From assembly GCA_013286205.1 (NCBI GenBank), contig JABDGD010000004.1, positions 29,103-93,102 of the forward strand: DNA of 64,000 nucleotides, read 5' to 3'. Source of the stretch: Candidatus Firestoneibacteriota bacterium. Lineage in GTDB: Bacteria > Oederibacteriota > Muellerivitia > Muellerivitales > Muellerivitaceae. Positions 25,889 to 36,021 of the stretch are shown here, piece by piece. Both the position numbers and the translations under genes were made by a program. Numbering within the stretch: the stretch's first letter is position 1; each line of letters starts with the position of its first letter. The notes beneath the pieces were generated by a model. The model ran no database searches, was not told the DNA's origin, and saw only the letters and a list, made by a program, of their open reading frames with translations.

Positions 25889-28800
25889 CCGAGACTGTTT
25901 GGTCGGGGCGTAAGAAATAAAGATAGGCTTCCTTAACGGGCAGTTGGGTGAATTGCTCCAAAAGCCCGCCGTAATAGCCGATCTGTTTTTGGTAGGCCTC
26001 TAATCCTCTTTGGCTGTCTTTATCGGTTTTATAATCCACCACCACCCAGGCGCCGTCTTCTAAAAAGGCCAAATCAATCACCGCGTTGAGATTTTTTCCC
26101 TCGGCGTTTTTTCCCGACAAGGACAATTCCCGGAATACCTGGGAAGAAGCCTTGGCTCTTTGAAGTAAGTTATTTTTCAGGCCGTTTACCGTTAGGTCCG
26201 CCGCTTCTTGAGCTTTTTCCGCCGGCAAGCCCATGCCGGGCGCCCATAAATTCGCCGCCTTCAGAATGGTTTTCTCGTTCCAGTCCCAACCCTTTTCAAG
26301 CAATTGGTGGGTTAAAACCCCGAAGGCTTTGCCCAGCCGGTCACCGGAAGCCTGGGGCATTTCTCCCTCCAGGAAATAGCCCTCGCGTTGGGGTTTGTCA
26401 TCCTCACTATGAGCCACGGAGGTGACGGATTGAAGTTTGGTTTTACCCCGGCGCCTTTCAACTAAGGTCTTTTTGGTTTCTACCAACTGGAGTAAATATT
26501 TTTTCTGATCTTCCACAGGCTGGCTGTTTTTTTCTTTTTCCAACAGGTCCACCGCCAGCGCGGAGGCCGCGGACCGGTCTTGAACCGCGGTGACCTTTTG
26601 GTGCTTCAACGCTTTGAGATCAAAAGAGCCTGTGATAGGTTTTAAAAATCCTCCGGCTTTTTCCTGAGTGAAGAGTGGAATCACCAGGCTTTCCTTCGCC
26701 CGGGTGCAGCCCACATAAAGAAGACGCAGAATTTCGGCTTTTTCCTGCAGTTCTTCATCTTCCTGGGTTTTCTCGAACCCAGCGGTGAAAAGCTTTAGCT
26801 CTTTATCCCCGGCTTTAAACTGGGCCGTACCCTTTTGGCGGTTCACGATAAAGTCAGACCGGCGGGGCTTTTCCGGCGCGGCGCCGGAGAGGATCACCAC
26901 GGGAAACTCCAAACCCTTGGCTTTATGCAAAGTCATGAGAGTCACCTGCTGGCCCGTTTCTTCCGGTCCCGGAGCTTCGCCTTCCATGGCGTCTTCTTCG
27001 CGCTGCTTGGCCAGCCACTTCACGAAAGCCCGATAGGTGAAATTTTGGGATTCTTCCAGGTCTCGGCACTGATTAACAACCTTCATGAGATTGGCCACCC
27101 GCTGTTCACCGTGAGGCTGACAGGAAGCAACCGCCAGCAGATTGGTATGTTCATATAAGTAGAGTAATGTCTCTGCGGGGCTTAAATGCCTGGTTTCCAA
27201 ATACCATTGGCGCAAGTGGCGGAACGCCTCACCCACCTTCCCTTTGGCCCCTCTGAGAAATTGAAAAGCCCCCTTATCCTCACGGTAAAGAAAAAGCTGT
27301 TCGTCTGTAAAACCAAACAACGGACTGCGTAAAAGAGCCGCCAAACTGGCTTCATCCGCTGGAGATTCCAGACAGGTCAACAAAGTTTCCAGCGCCACAA
27401 TTTCAGGCCGGTTGTAAAACTTTTTACCGCCCACAATTTGGAATTGAATATGGCGGCGGCGCAAAGCGTTCTCATAAACCGATTCGGTATTCGACAGTTC
27501 CCGGAACAGAATGGCGATGTCGCCCTCCTGCAAAGGACGCATCACCGGTTTGTCTTTCGGCGACTTGGGGTCAGTAACGAGCGGTTTTTCTTGGAGCAGT
27601 TGTTCAATAAAATCGCCTACGGTTTCCGCCTCCAGCTCACGGAAAGCACCCATGCTTTGTTCTTCTTCAGGGAGTTCCGGCATTTCCAGACCAATGAGCG
27701 GTGATAAACGTTCAGATCGTTTGTCTAATTGCCGATGAGCCTTTTGAGCGTTATAGGGGAAAGGTCCGCCCTCAAATAACTTTTCGAAACCTTGGTTAAC
27801 CCAATCCACAATGGGCGAAAGGGTGCGGAAGTTTTCAGTCAGTTTTTCCACCTGGCCCCCGCAGGCCTGCAGACGGGCTTTCGCCTCGCTGTAAATTTCA
27901 ACATCCGCCCGGCGGAAGCGATAAATGCTCTGTTGGGGATCGCCGACGAGAAATAGTTTTCCCGGTTCCAGTTCTACGCTTTGCCAGGTCTTAGCTTTTT
28001 TATTCCGCAGTTCGGAAAGAAAGAAAACGATTTCAACCTGTAGGGGATCCGTATCCTGAAACTCATCCACAAACAGATGGTCGTAGCGTTTCTTGAGTTC
28101 TTCTCGAACTTCCAGCCGGTCTTTGACCAGGTCTCGGGTTTTGGATAAGAGATCGTCAAAATCTAAAAAACCCTGGCGGGTCTTCACCTGCGCGTATTCG
28201 ATCAGATAATCCCAAAGCCATAACGCCGCCTTTTGAACCGCCGCGTTTTTCACCTCAGCGCCAAAGGATTCTTGTCTTTCCCGCAGGGTTTCAATATGCG
28301 CTCTCGCGTCCGCCAGGTTTTCTTTACCCCAGTTGCCCTGAGCGCCCACATTACCCACTTTGGGAATCGTGAGGCCCGCCAGGGCGTAAACCCGCTTATC
28401 GCCGGACTGAAGGGCTTCATCCCAGCTCTTGGTAAAAGTCCTCAGTTTTTTCATTAGGCTGTCCTCAGGCGCGACCCCTTTGGCCTTTTCTTGAATGAGA
28501 ACCCAGGTTCGTTTCAGGTCTTCTAAAGCGCTTTTCGGATCAGGCAAATCAGGAGCTTCTGAAGGTGTTAAAAGCGACCGATTGCTTAATAAATGGTTTT
28601 TGAGTTTTTCCAGATGCTCAAAGGTGCCGCCCAAACGGAAGAAGGGCATGAGATTTTCCACGGGGCGGCTCAGCGACTTTTTCAGCCAGTTTTGCCAGGC
28701 CTCATCCTCCAGGGCATCGCTTTGCACCTGATCCAGCACAGTGAATTGCGGGTCCACACCCACTTCCACCGGATATTCCCGAAGCAAGGATGAGCAAAAA

Positions 28801-29138
28801 GAATGAATGGTCGAAACCGATGCCTGTTCCAAATCTTTAATGGCCCGGCGCAGTAATCTTTCACGTTCTTTTTGATCAGCCGGAGACAACTTTTTAAAGC
28901 TGTCGGAATCAAATTCTTTTTCTAATCTCAAACGCAGACGTTCGACCAGTTCCCCGGCGGCTTTATCCGTAAAGGTAATGGCCGCGATACGGGCTAGCGG
29001 AGTTCCTTTTTCGAGCAGTAGCGCGGCCAGACGGTCGATGAGAAGTGTCGTTTTACCCGTACCGGCGCCTGCGTCTACCGCGAAGGAAGCATCGAGTTCA
29101 GAAACAATTTTTTGACGGGCCGATTGGTCGGAGATCAT
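25869..29138 (-). CDS. addA: AddA/RecB-like UvrD-type helicase with C-terminal PD-(D/E)XK nuclease
   Basis: AGAGTGKTTLLIDRL Walker A; DEFQDTDPLQ; VGDPQQSIYRFR; VTLMTLHKAKGLEF; NAVIDLAFLEDGAWVVVDYKTD. Confidence 0.88.
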   Translation of the reverse strand: MISDQSARQKIVSELDASFAVDAGAGTGKTTLLIDRLAALLLEKGTPLARIAAITFTDKAAGELVERLRLRLEKEFDSDSFKKLSPADQKERERLLRRAIKDLEQASVSTIHSFCSSLLREYPVEVGVDPQFTVLDQVQSDALEDEAWQNWLKKSLSRPVENLMPFFRLGGTFEHLEKLKNHLLSNRSLLTPSEAPDLPDPKSALEDLKRTWVLIQEKAKGVAPEDSLMKKLRTFTKSWDEALQSGDKRVYALAGLTIPKVGNVGAQGNWGKENLADARAHIETLRERQESFGAEVKNAAVQKAALWLWDYLIEYAQVKTRQGFLDFDDLLSKTRDLVKDRLEVREELKKRYDHLFVDEFQDTDPLQVEIVFFLSELRNKKAKTWQSVELEPGKLFLVGDPQQSIYRFRRADVEIYSEAKARLQACGGQVEKLTENFRTLSPIVDWVNQGFEKLFEGGPFPYNAQKAHRQLDKRSERLSPLIGLEMPELPEEEQSMGAFRELEAETVGDFIEQLLQEKPLVTDPKSPKDKPVMRPLQEGDIAILFRELSNTESVYENALRRRHIQFQIVGGKKFYNRPEIVALETLLTCLESPADEASLAALLRSPLFGFTDEQLFLYREDKGAFQFLRGAKGKVGEAFRHLRQWYLETRHLSPAETLLYLYEHTNLLAVASCQPHGEQRVANLMKVVNQCRDLEESQNFTYRAFVKWLAKQREEDAMEGEAPGPEETGQQVTLMTLHKAKGLEFPVVILSGAAPEKPRRSDFIVNRQKGTAQFKAGDKELKLFTAGFEKTQEDEELQEKAEILRLLYVGCTRAKESLVIPLFTQEKAGGFLKPITGSFDLKALKHQKVTAVQDRSAASALAVDLLEKEKNSQPVEDQKKYLLQLVETKKTLVERRRGKTKLQSVTSVAHSEDDKPQREGYFLEGEMPQASGDRLGKAFGVLTHQLLEKGWDWNEKTILKAANLWAPGMGLPAEKAQEAADLTVNGLKNNLLQRAKASSQVFRELSLSGKNAEGKNLNAVIDLAFLEDGAWVVVDYKTDKDSQRGLEAYQKQIGYYGGLLEQFTQLPVKEAYLYFLRPDQTVSVKLGSA

Positions 29139-32100
29139 GGCAGCTCCTCCAACCGGTAATAGGCCTTAACCTTTTGATCTTCTTTTTTACGCTTGCCCCG
29201 GTCTTCCATGCCCGTGCCGCAAAGTTTGCGGTAGTCGCAATGCTCGCAGGCTGTTCCCACTGAGGGGAAAAGTCCCTGAGCCACGCCGTCCGCCACCGTG
29301 GTCAACACCTGGTTTAGAATCGGTTTCACCTCGCCCACCGCCTCAGGGTCGAAAGCCACTTTTTTATAATCCCCCCGGCGGGTCATAAAGTCATAGAGAG
29401 CCTGCTTGGAAATTTTTTCGGGATAAAGATGACGCAGCGCCCAAAGATAAAAGGGCAATTGTAGTTTAGTGCCCGCCTTCACGCTGTTCTTCGGGGATTG
29501 AGAGGAAGTGCCCGTTTTATAATCCACCACCCGAAGGGCTTTTTCATTCGCGGAAATGTCCACCCGGTCCATCCGGCCCTGCAGTTTCAGTTTTTGGCCG
29601 TTGCCCAGTTCAAAGACCACCTCGTTGCCCTTCTCACCGAAAGCCACCTCAAAAGCGAAAGGCGTCCAATCTGGATCCACCAGCACGTCTTTGATGACCC
29701 CTTGAAGGTCGGAAGTCATTTCCTCTTTTTCCCAATGCCACAATCCCGGCGCGCCGGGTACCCCATTCTTTTCAAACTGGCGGAAAGCTTTTTGGGTTTC
29801 TTCTTCCAAAACTTGTAATCCTTGAGCGACGTCTCTTTGGGCAGCCCATTCTTCTTTGACCCCTCGACTCAGGGTATTTTCCAAAATATCGTGAATCAAA
29901 TTGCCTCGGTCCGAGGCTTGAAGCTGAAGAATTTTTTCAGGGTCCGGATAAACCGTCAGGTGCAGAACATAGCGGTAAAAGTAGCGTAGAGGGCAGGCCG
30001 CGAAAGTTTCCAGCCGCGAGGCGGAGATAGAACTGCCATCCAACCCGTGGTTCTCAGCTAACGCCGTCAAAGCCGCGGCGTTGGTCACCATGCCATCATG
30101 AGCCGTAAAGAAAGGAAGGGCCTGCCGGTTTTTCAAAAGCTCTTTACCCTCAAAATAAAAGGGTATATCCCGGGTGACGGCTAAAGCGGACGAATGATTA
30201 CCCTGACGGGCTTGGCTAACCGACGTGAGCAGCGTTTCCACTGGATTACCGCAAGACGCTAAATCCGGTTTAACCCAGTCATTGACCGTCACCACCTTCA
30301 CCAGGTTCTCGGCGTCGCCTAAGCGGCTGACCCGGCGGTTTAAAACCGCTTCAGCGGACTCGAACAGGTAAATGGACGGCGTGCGGGGCGAACCGGTGGA
30401 AGGATTCAAGTGCGGTGCTGTGAGAATGAGGGACTTTTGGGCGCTGCGCACCGCGAGAAGAAACAACATCCGCTCTTCCAGCGCGCTCGCCTGCTTGAGC
30501 GCGATTTGTTCCTCTACCCGGTCGGTGATGAGAAGTCTTTCCTCGTCGAGCAAAAGAGGGTCCTGGCGCACTAAACGGGGAACAAATTTTTCAACCAGCC
30601 CCGGTAATACCGCCACTTCAAAAGACACCCCCCGGGCCTGCATGAGGTCCACTACCTGGGCTCCGCCTTTTTCCAGCTGGCGGGCAGCGCTTTGCTTTTG
30701 CTCCAGCATGGCGCTGAGCAATTCTTTAAGATCATCCGCGGTCAGATTTAATTTAAAAGACGCGCTCAAGAGCGACAAAGACTCCAAGACCGCCGCCACT
30801 TCTTTGCGTTGGTCGGAGACTTGAAGAAATTTTTCTAAAAAGATTTTGAGCAGCGAGACCTGCCCGCCCCAGCCTTTTTCTTTGAGGAACTGAGCGCGGG
30901 CGTTAAAAAGACGGCCCAGCGCTTTTTCAAAAGCCATGGAAGCCTGCAGGGCTTCCGACGCGGGCGAATCTTCATCCTCTTCAGCATTGTGTCTTTGTTT
31001 TTGCTCGCGCCAGGCCAGAAGCCGGGCGATCCATTCTTGCTCCCCCTCGACGACCCTGGCCTCACGGCTGATCACATCCCAGGAAGAGGGATTCCAGTCC
31101 TCCGCGCCCAGGTCAAACCCTTCGGGGTTCAAGCAGGGACAAGAAAGTAAATTGATGGTGGTATCCCGCGAAAAATCGCCTGTAAAACCGTCGAGCAGTA
31201 AGAGCAGGGCTTTCGCCTCAGTAGATTCGAGCAAAGGAGCCGGCAGACTTTTAGACAGCGGAACACCCTCGGTTTGAAAAGCGTGAGGCATGAGTTTGCG
31301 ATAAGTAGCCGTCTCTCTTAAAACGACCGCGCAGTCCGAGAGAAAAACATTCTGCCGGTCCGCTTCCTGCAGCAGCACCCGGGCGATCTCCTGCGCTTCT
31401 CGCGGCTCTCCCGGGCAAAGAATAATTTGGCAGTCCGTAGAGGCCTCTACCGTTAATACATCGGACGAAGCGGAGTCTTGAAAGAGTTTCTCTTGCAAAC
31501 GTTGGCGCGGGCTTTGCCCCAACGAGACCCAACGGCTTTCTTTTTGAACTTTGCCCAAACTTTTGGCCCATTGAACAAAAGGTTTGGCATATTCAAAAAC
31601 TGGGCTCTCTTCATAGGGAATAAACCAATGGCTCTCGCCCGCCGCGCTGAGGTGGCCCAACACTTTCTTTTGCACCGCTGAGGCGTCATAAAATCCATAA
31701 ACCCAAACCACTCCCTGACTCACCGGGCTCTCAAGAACTTTAAAGTAAGTATCTTCCCGGTCCAGCCAGCGGCCTTTCTTTTTCCAATCCTCGTAAGCCT
31801 TGAATAACCCGGCGAATTCTTTGAGTTTGGAACCCAGCCTGGTTTGTTTGGCTTTGGTCAGCCGGGCGGCGTGAGCTGTTAAACTTTCGGCGGTATAGAG
31901 GCCTTCTTTTAATTCACTGAGAGTGGCCCGCAGGGCGTGATAAAAGCCCGGCGTCTGACTGACCGAACCGAAGGAACGGCTTTTGGCGAGCAGAGACTTC
32001 GTCGCTTCTTTAAGAACAAGGGGAACGAGCACATCGGGCAGATTTTGAAAATCTTCCGTGACCGCTTTTTCTTCCGCGATGGCTTCCATGTAATGGCGGA

Positions 32101-32296
32101 GCGTGTGCACTTCGAGATTAAAAAGATTCTGCCCCTTTTCGGTGAGAACCTTTCGTAAGTGGCCCACCAGCAGAAAATTGGGAACGAGAACCGTGACCTT
32201 CTCAAATGGGTTCTTTTGGCGGAAAGCCTGGAAGCTTTGGAGCAGTTGTTCTTCCAAAAAAGGCTGATAGGGACCCAAATAAAGGGAAAAACTCAC
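29135..32296 (-). CDS. AddB/RexB-like PD-(D/E)XK nuclease subunit
   Basis: SRLETFAACPLRYFYRY...GRMDRVDI...RVVDYKTG...CEHCDYRKLCG (Fe-S staple-like Cys); ATGA overlap with addA. Confidence 0.82.
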   Translation of the reverse strand: MSFSLYLGPYQPFLEEQLLQSFQAFRQKNPFEKVTVLVPNFLLVGHLRKVLTEKGQNLFNLEVHTLRHYMEAIAEEKAVTEDFQNLPDVLVPLVLKEATKSLLAKSRSFGSVSQTPGFYHALRATLSELKEGLYTAESLTAHAARLTKAKQTRLGSKLKEFAGLFKAYEDWKKKGRWLDREDTYFKVLESPVSQGVVWVYGFYDASAVQKKVLGHLSAAGESHWFIPYEESPVFEYAKPFVQWAKSLGKVQKESRWVSLGQSPRQRLQEKLFQDSASSDVLTVEASTDCQIILCPGEPREAQEIARVLLQEADRQNVFLSDCAVVLRETATYRKLMPHAFQTEGVPLSKSLPAPLLESTEAKALLLLLDGFTGDFSRDTTINLLSCPCLNPEGFDLGAEDWNPSSWDVISREARVVEGEQEWIARLLAWREQKQRHNAEEDEDSPASEALQASMAFEKALGRLFNARAQFLKEKGWGGQVSLLKIFLEKFLQVSDQRKEVAAVLESLSLLSASFKLNLTADDLKELLSAMLEQKQSAARQLEKGGAQVVDLMQARGVSFEVAVLPGLVEKFVPRLVRQDPLLLDEERLLITDRVEEQIALKQASALEERMLFLLAVRSAQKSLILTAPHLNPSTGSPRTPSIYLFESAEAVLNRRVSRLGDAENLVKVVTVNDWVKPDLASCGNPVETLLTSVSQARQGNHSSALAVTRDIPFYFEGKELLKNRQALPFFTAHDGMVTNAAALTALAENHGLDGSSISASRLETFAACPLRYFYRYVLHLTVYPDPEKILQLQASDRGNLIHDILENTLSRGVKEEWAAQRDVAQGLQVLEEETQKAFRQFEKNGVPGAPGLWHWEKEEMTSDLQGVIKDVLVDPDWTPFAFEVAFGEKGNEVVFELGNGQKLKLQGRMDRVDISANEKALRVVDYKTGTSSQSPKNSVKAGTKLQLPFYLWALRHLYPEKISKQALYDFMTRRGDYKKVAFDPEAVGEVKPILNQVLTTVADGVAQGLFPSVGTACEHCDYRKLCGTGMEDRGKRKKEDQKVKAYYRLEELP

Positions 32297-32402
32297 GAAA
32301 TATTCCTTCTCAGAAGAACGGGGGTTTCATTCACGATGGGTCATTATTATAATCAGTTTCTCGCTGGTGAAGAAACTTTCACCGGTCATTAAAGGACTCG
32401 AA

Positions 32403-33248
32403 ATGCCTCGTGAAATTCAAATCGCTAACGCCGCCGGATTTTGCTTCGGCGTAAAAAAAGCCATCCAAAAAGCCGAAACGCTGGAGAAGGCCTTTATCTT
32501 CGGTTCTCTTATTCATAACCCGCAGGAAGTCGCCCGTTTAGCTTCTCTTAATAAGAAGATCGTTCATAAGCTGGAAGACGTGGAAGACAACCGGGTGGTC
32601 ATTACGGCCCACGGTTTAGATATCAATGTCATCGGCCAGATGAAGCAAAAGGGGTTGGAGATTGTGGATACCACCTGTCCACTGGTGACCAAGATTTATA
32701 ACGAGGGCCTCAAGCTGGAATCACAGGGCTTACAGATTGTCATTGTCGGCGACCCCAAACACGTAGAAGTCAAAGGTATCGCCAGCCGCATGAAGAATCC
32801 CATCATTATTTATCACGAAGAAGACCTCGTGAACGTGCCTGAAGGCGCTAAGGTCGGCGTGGTCTGCCAAAGTACCCTTTTAATGGAAAAGTTCGACAAG
32901 TTCGTGAATCTACTCAAAGCCCGCTGTGCTGAAGTTATCCCGGTCAATACCATCTGCAAACCCACTAAAGACCGCCAGACTTCCGCCGCCGCCCTCTCTA
33001 AACAAATGGAAATCATGATTGTTATTGGGGGCCGCAACTCCAGCAATACCCATAAGCTCGCGGATACCTGCAAAATGAACCTGCCGAATGATACTTACCA
33101 CATTGAAACAGCCCAGGAAATGGAATCCAAATGGTTCGAGGGCAAAACCAAGGTGGGCATCACCGCCGGCGCTTCTACCCCGGATTATTTAATTGAAGAA
33201 GTGATCGCTAAGATCCGTACCTACGATGAGCTGGTGCCTGTTTCTTAA
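32403..33248 (+). CDS. ispH: 4-hydroxy-3-methylbut-2-enyl diphosphate reductase
   Basis: ANAAGFCFGVKKAIQKAE, VDTTCPLVTKI, INTICKPTKDRQ-type, GGRNSSNT, TAGASTPDYLIEEV. Confidence 0.95.
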   Translation: MPREIQIANAAGFCFGVKKAIQKAETLEKAFIFGSLIHNPQEVARLASLNKKIVHKLEDVEDNRVVITAHGLDINVIGQMKQKGLEIVDTTCPLVTKIYNEGLKLESQGLQIVIVGDPKHVEVKGIASRMKNPIIIYHEEDLVNVPEGAKVGVVCQSTLLMEKFDKFVNLLKARCAEVIPVNTICKPTKDRQTSAAALSKQMEIMIVIGGRNSSNTHKLADTCKMNLPNDTYHIETAQEMESKWFEGKTKVGITAGASTPDYLIEEVIAKIRTYDELVPVS

Positions 33249-33299
33249 CACCGGCCTTGAGGGCTGATCCCCGCTTAACTAAAATTTTCACCCTAAAAT

Positions 33300-33336
33300 A
33301 AAAAAGCCCGCGTCCCCAAAGGGAGCGGGCTTTTAC
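33300..33336. terminator. Bidirectional terminator AAAAGCCCGC...GCGGGCTTTT between convergent genes
   Basis: 10-bp stem flanked by A/T tracts. Confidence 0.85.
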
Positions 33337-33347
33337 ACATCAGTCGA

Positions 33348-33740
33348 TCAGAAGTAATCGATCGGCAATTTGGCGCGCGGTTTCGCGTGCTTTTGATACT
33401 TACCGGTTTCGCTGGCAAGGCCACGGGCGTTTTTCACTTCGGCGTCCGAAACCGTCTTATGCACTTCAAAATCTTGCTGGGGATAGATTAAATCTGGATC
33501 TTGAATCTTGTCGCGGTTGGACTTGAAGAGCAAAGGCCATTGGAAAGAATCGCCATAAACGCTGGAGCGGCCGGCAATATCCCAAAGAGTGTCATGCGGC
33601 TTCACCGTATAGTGAATAACCTTGTCTTGAACCGGAGCTTCCGTGGGTTCTGTTTTCGTTTCAACCTTTTTGGCACCGCAGCTGACTAACAAAGCGGAAC
33701 CCAAAAATAAGGCGGAAATAAAGAGAAGTGACTTTTTCAT
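33348..33740 (-). CDS. LysM-domain lipoprotein
   Basis: Lipobox LLVSCGAKK; HYTVKPHDTLWDIAGRSSVYGDSFQWPLLFKSNRDKIQDPDLIYPQQ. Confidence 0.85.
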   Translation of the reverse strand: MKKSLLFISALFLGSALLVSCGAKKVETKTEPTEAPVQDKVIHYTVKPHDTLWDIAGRSSVYGDSFQWPLLFKSNRDKIQDPDLIYPQQDFEVHKTVSDAEVKNARGLASETGKYQKHAKPRAKLPIDYF

Positions 33741-34014
33741 AGCGTAGCTCCTTAAAAGATGGCTTTAGTTTTATCCCGATTGATGACAAAACGCAATGCT
33801 TCTCGGCACTTATCTTAACCATAGTATTTTTGATACCACACGAAAAGGAGCCTCAAAATAGGGGTTTCATCGCCAAGTAAAACGTCTTTCCCACTCTTCT
33901 ATAAATTTAACTTTAGCCCCCAAATTCACAGTGATAATCTAGAAGTACGAAGAATTACTAACAACCCACTTTTGTCCGCTTGAAATACGGCTCGAATCCT
34001 TACCGAGGAGACCT

Positions 34015-36021
34015 ATGGAGCATTTTCAAGCCCCACCTATACCTGACTCTCAAAAAAAGTTCATGTCGCAATTAGCGCACGATTTTCGCGCGGCGATCAG
34101 CTATGTGTCCTTCTATCCCGTAAACAGTTCCTTTGTGACCCAATCCGTTCAAAAACTGCATAAAGATTTTCAAAAAATACTCCACTACGTACAGCCTTTG
34201 TACATTCACCTGGAGGATGAAAAAATCTTCATCAATGATTTCGCCCTGTCGCCTTTGGATGATGTGCTGCGCCTTTTTCAAAACCGCGACATTCACGGCG
34301 TGGAAATTATGAAGGATATTTCTCTTCAGGAACTCACCGCGTGGCTGCAGGTCATTACTTTCCCCTTTGATGAAAACATTCAAAGTTTTGAGCAAAATAA
34401 AAAAACTAATATTAGACCTTTCAATAAAAAAACTGCCGAACCAATGGCTGAGGTTGAAGAGCTTTTAGATATTTCAGAAGACTCTTTGCGGGGTTCGTCC
34501 ACGCTGGATAGCACGCGGACGATTGAACCCGCGGACGCTTCAGGACAAAATCATCAGGCTTTACTGGGCTTTGTGGCGGAGGCCTGGCAGTTTTCTCAAA
34601 TTCAACGGCGAACCCTGGGCGCCACCACCGAAATGTCCCATCTCTTAGAGACTTTCGATCAGCTTTTTAACCGTTTACTGGATCGCATGGAAAAGTCATC
34701 GCCTGACTTTAAGAATATTTGCGCCTGGTTTAAAAACCCAACCGGCGACTTCTTGGCTGAAGGCGCGGCCACTTCCATGTATCCCTTATTAGAGATCGCG
34801 GTTAGAAACGGCTGGCCTTCCGTGTTGTTTGACCCCGCTACTGAGGGTTTGGTGAATGACTGCCTCACCCATTGGGGCAATAACAATCAACAGGACCTCA
34901 TTGAGAAGACGGTCTTCTCACTCGCCGACGGCCTTCGCGGCAATCCCATGGAACGCCAATTGGCGCTGACCCACTTAATGGACGCCCGCCCCTGGGTGAA
35001 AAACGCCAAATTGGTTGAAAAAGTTTTAGACCAACTCAATGCTTTGATTGCGGCGGAAGTTTATCCCGGCACTTACCAAAGCGCTTTGCTTCTATCCTGG
35101 GACTTGGTAGAAGCGGCTTTGGACTTAAACATTGAACAGCCTGTGCTGACGCTTTTAGCGACATTGCATTTTCAAGCTGATGACGAGGTCACAAATTTTC
35201 CAGAGTGCTCTTCCATTGCCCGCCACTGGCTTTATGAGCGTTCCACGCCCGAATTGATCCGCCGGTTGGTCAACTGCGCTTATAAAGCGGGAAAGCTGCA
35301 TCACTTCCCCCTGTTAGGCGAAATGGCGGGACCTATTTTGCTCGAAGACTTTTTTGAGGCTTCTGCCGAACAAAAAGCAGACTCTCTCAATTTACTTTTT
35401 GAAATGAGAGAGTCGGTCTGCTCCGCCCTGGTGGAATGGCTGGCCGCCGCCGAAGAGGAAAAAGTTCCTTCTATTTTCCCTATACTGCGCCGCTGCGGCC
35501 TGGACGCGCCTTTAGCGCTTCAGCTTTCTTCCTGGATCGCCAAGGGAAGCCCATCGCTCAAAACCGATTTGATTGGGATCATTTCTGAGTTGAATGAACC
35601 CATTGGAGCACTGGCTCTCCGGTCCGCGTTATTAGACCAATCGGAAGAAATCGCGGTGCAGGCTGTGCTGGTCATCGGCAAAATTCATTTCACACCGGCC
35701 GCATCCATGCTGCTGAGAACGATCAAGTTAAGAGAAAATTACCCCCATACGACCGAGGCCTTTGTGGCCGCGGTCTGCCAAACCCTGGGGCAGTTGGGTC
35801 GTCCCGAGTCAATTATTTTTTTAGAGGACATCGCCAAGAAAAAATCTCTTCTGAGAGGCAAAAACTTCTCCGATGAGACTCGAATGAAAGCCATCGAAAG
35901 TCTAGCGATGATTGATCAGCCCGAATCCTGGCGGTTCCTTCATGATTTGCAAAAAGAGGATAATCCGGCTTTGAAAGAAATTTTAAACAGGCTGATGAGC
36001 TCTCAAACCCGGGTGGGTTAA
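34015..36021 (+). CDS. HEAT-repeat-like cytosolic protein
   Basis: C-terminal helical repeats (ALRSALLDQSEEIAVQAVLVIGKI.F..AASMLLRTI); N-terminal AISYVSFYPVNSSFVTQSVQKLHKDF. Confidence 0.55.
   Translation: MEHFQAPPIPDSQKKFMSQLAHDFRAAISYVSFYPVNSSFVTQSVQKLHKDFQKILHYVQPLYIHLEDEKIFINDFALSPLDDVLRLFQNRDIHGVEIMKDISLQELTAWLQVITFPFDENIQSFEQNKKTNIRPFNKKTAEPMAEVEELLDISEDSLRGSSTLDSTRTIEPADASGQNHQALLGFVAEAWQFSQIQRRTLGATTEMSHLLETFDQLFNRLLDRMEKSSPDFKNICAWFKNPTGDFLAEGAATSMYPLLEIAVRNGWPSVLFDPATEGLVNDCLTHWGNNNQQDLIEKTVFSLADGLRGNPMERQLALTHLMDARPWVKNAKLVEKVLDQLNALIAAEVYPGTYQSALLLSWDLVEAALDLNIEQPVLTLLATLHFQADDEVTNFPECSSIARHWLYERSTPELIRRLVNCAYKAGKLHHFPLLGEMAGPILLEDFFEASAEQKADSLNLLFEMRESVCSALVEWLAAAEEEKVPSIFPILRRCGLDAPLALQLSSWIAKGSPSLKTDLIGIISELNEPIGALALRSALLDQSEEIAVQAVLVIGKIHFTPAASMLLRTIKLRENYPHTTEAFVAAVCQTLGQLGRPESIIFLEDIAKKKSLLRGKNFSDETRMKAIESLAMIDQPESWRFLHDLQKEDNPALKEILNRLMSSQTRVG

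Noticed and set aside
29135-32296. Apparent loss of Walker A in the AddB-like subunit (LGPYQPFLEEQL)
   Set aside because: Absence of an N-terminal Walker A is already known in RexB/proteobacterial-type AddB proteins
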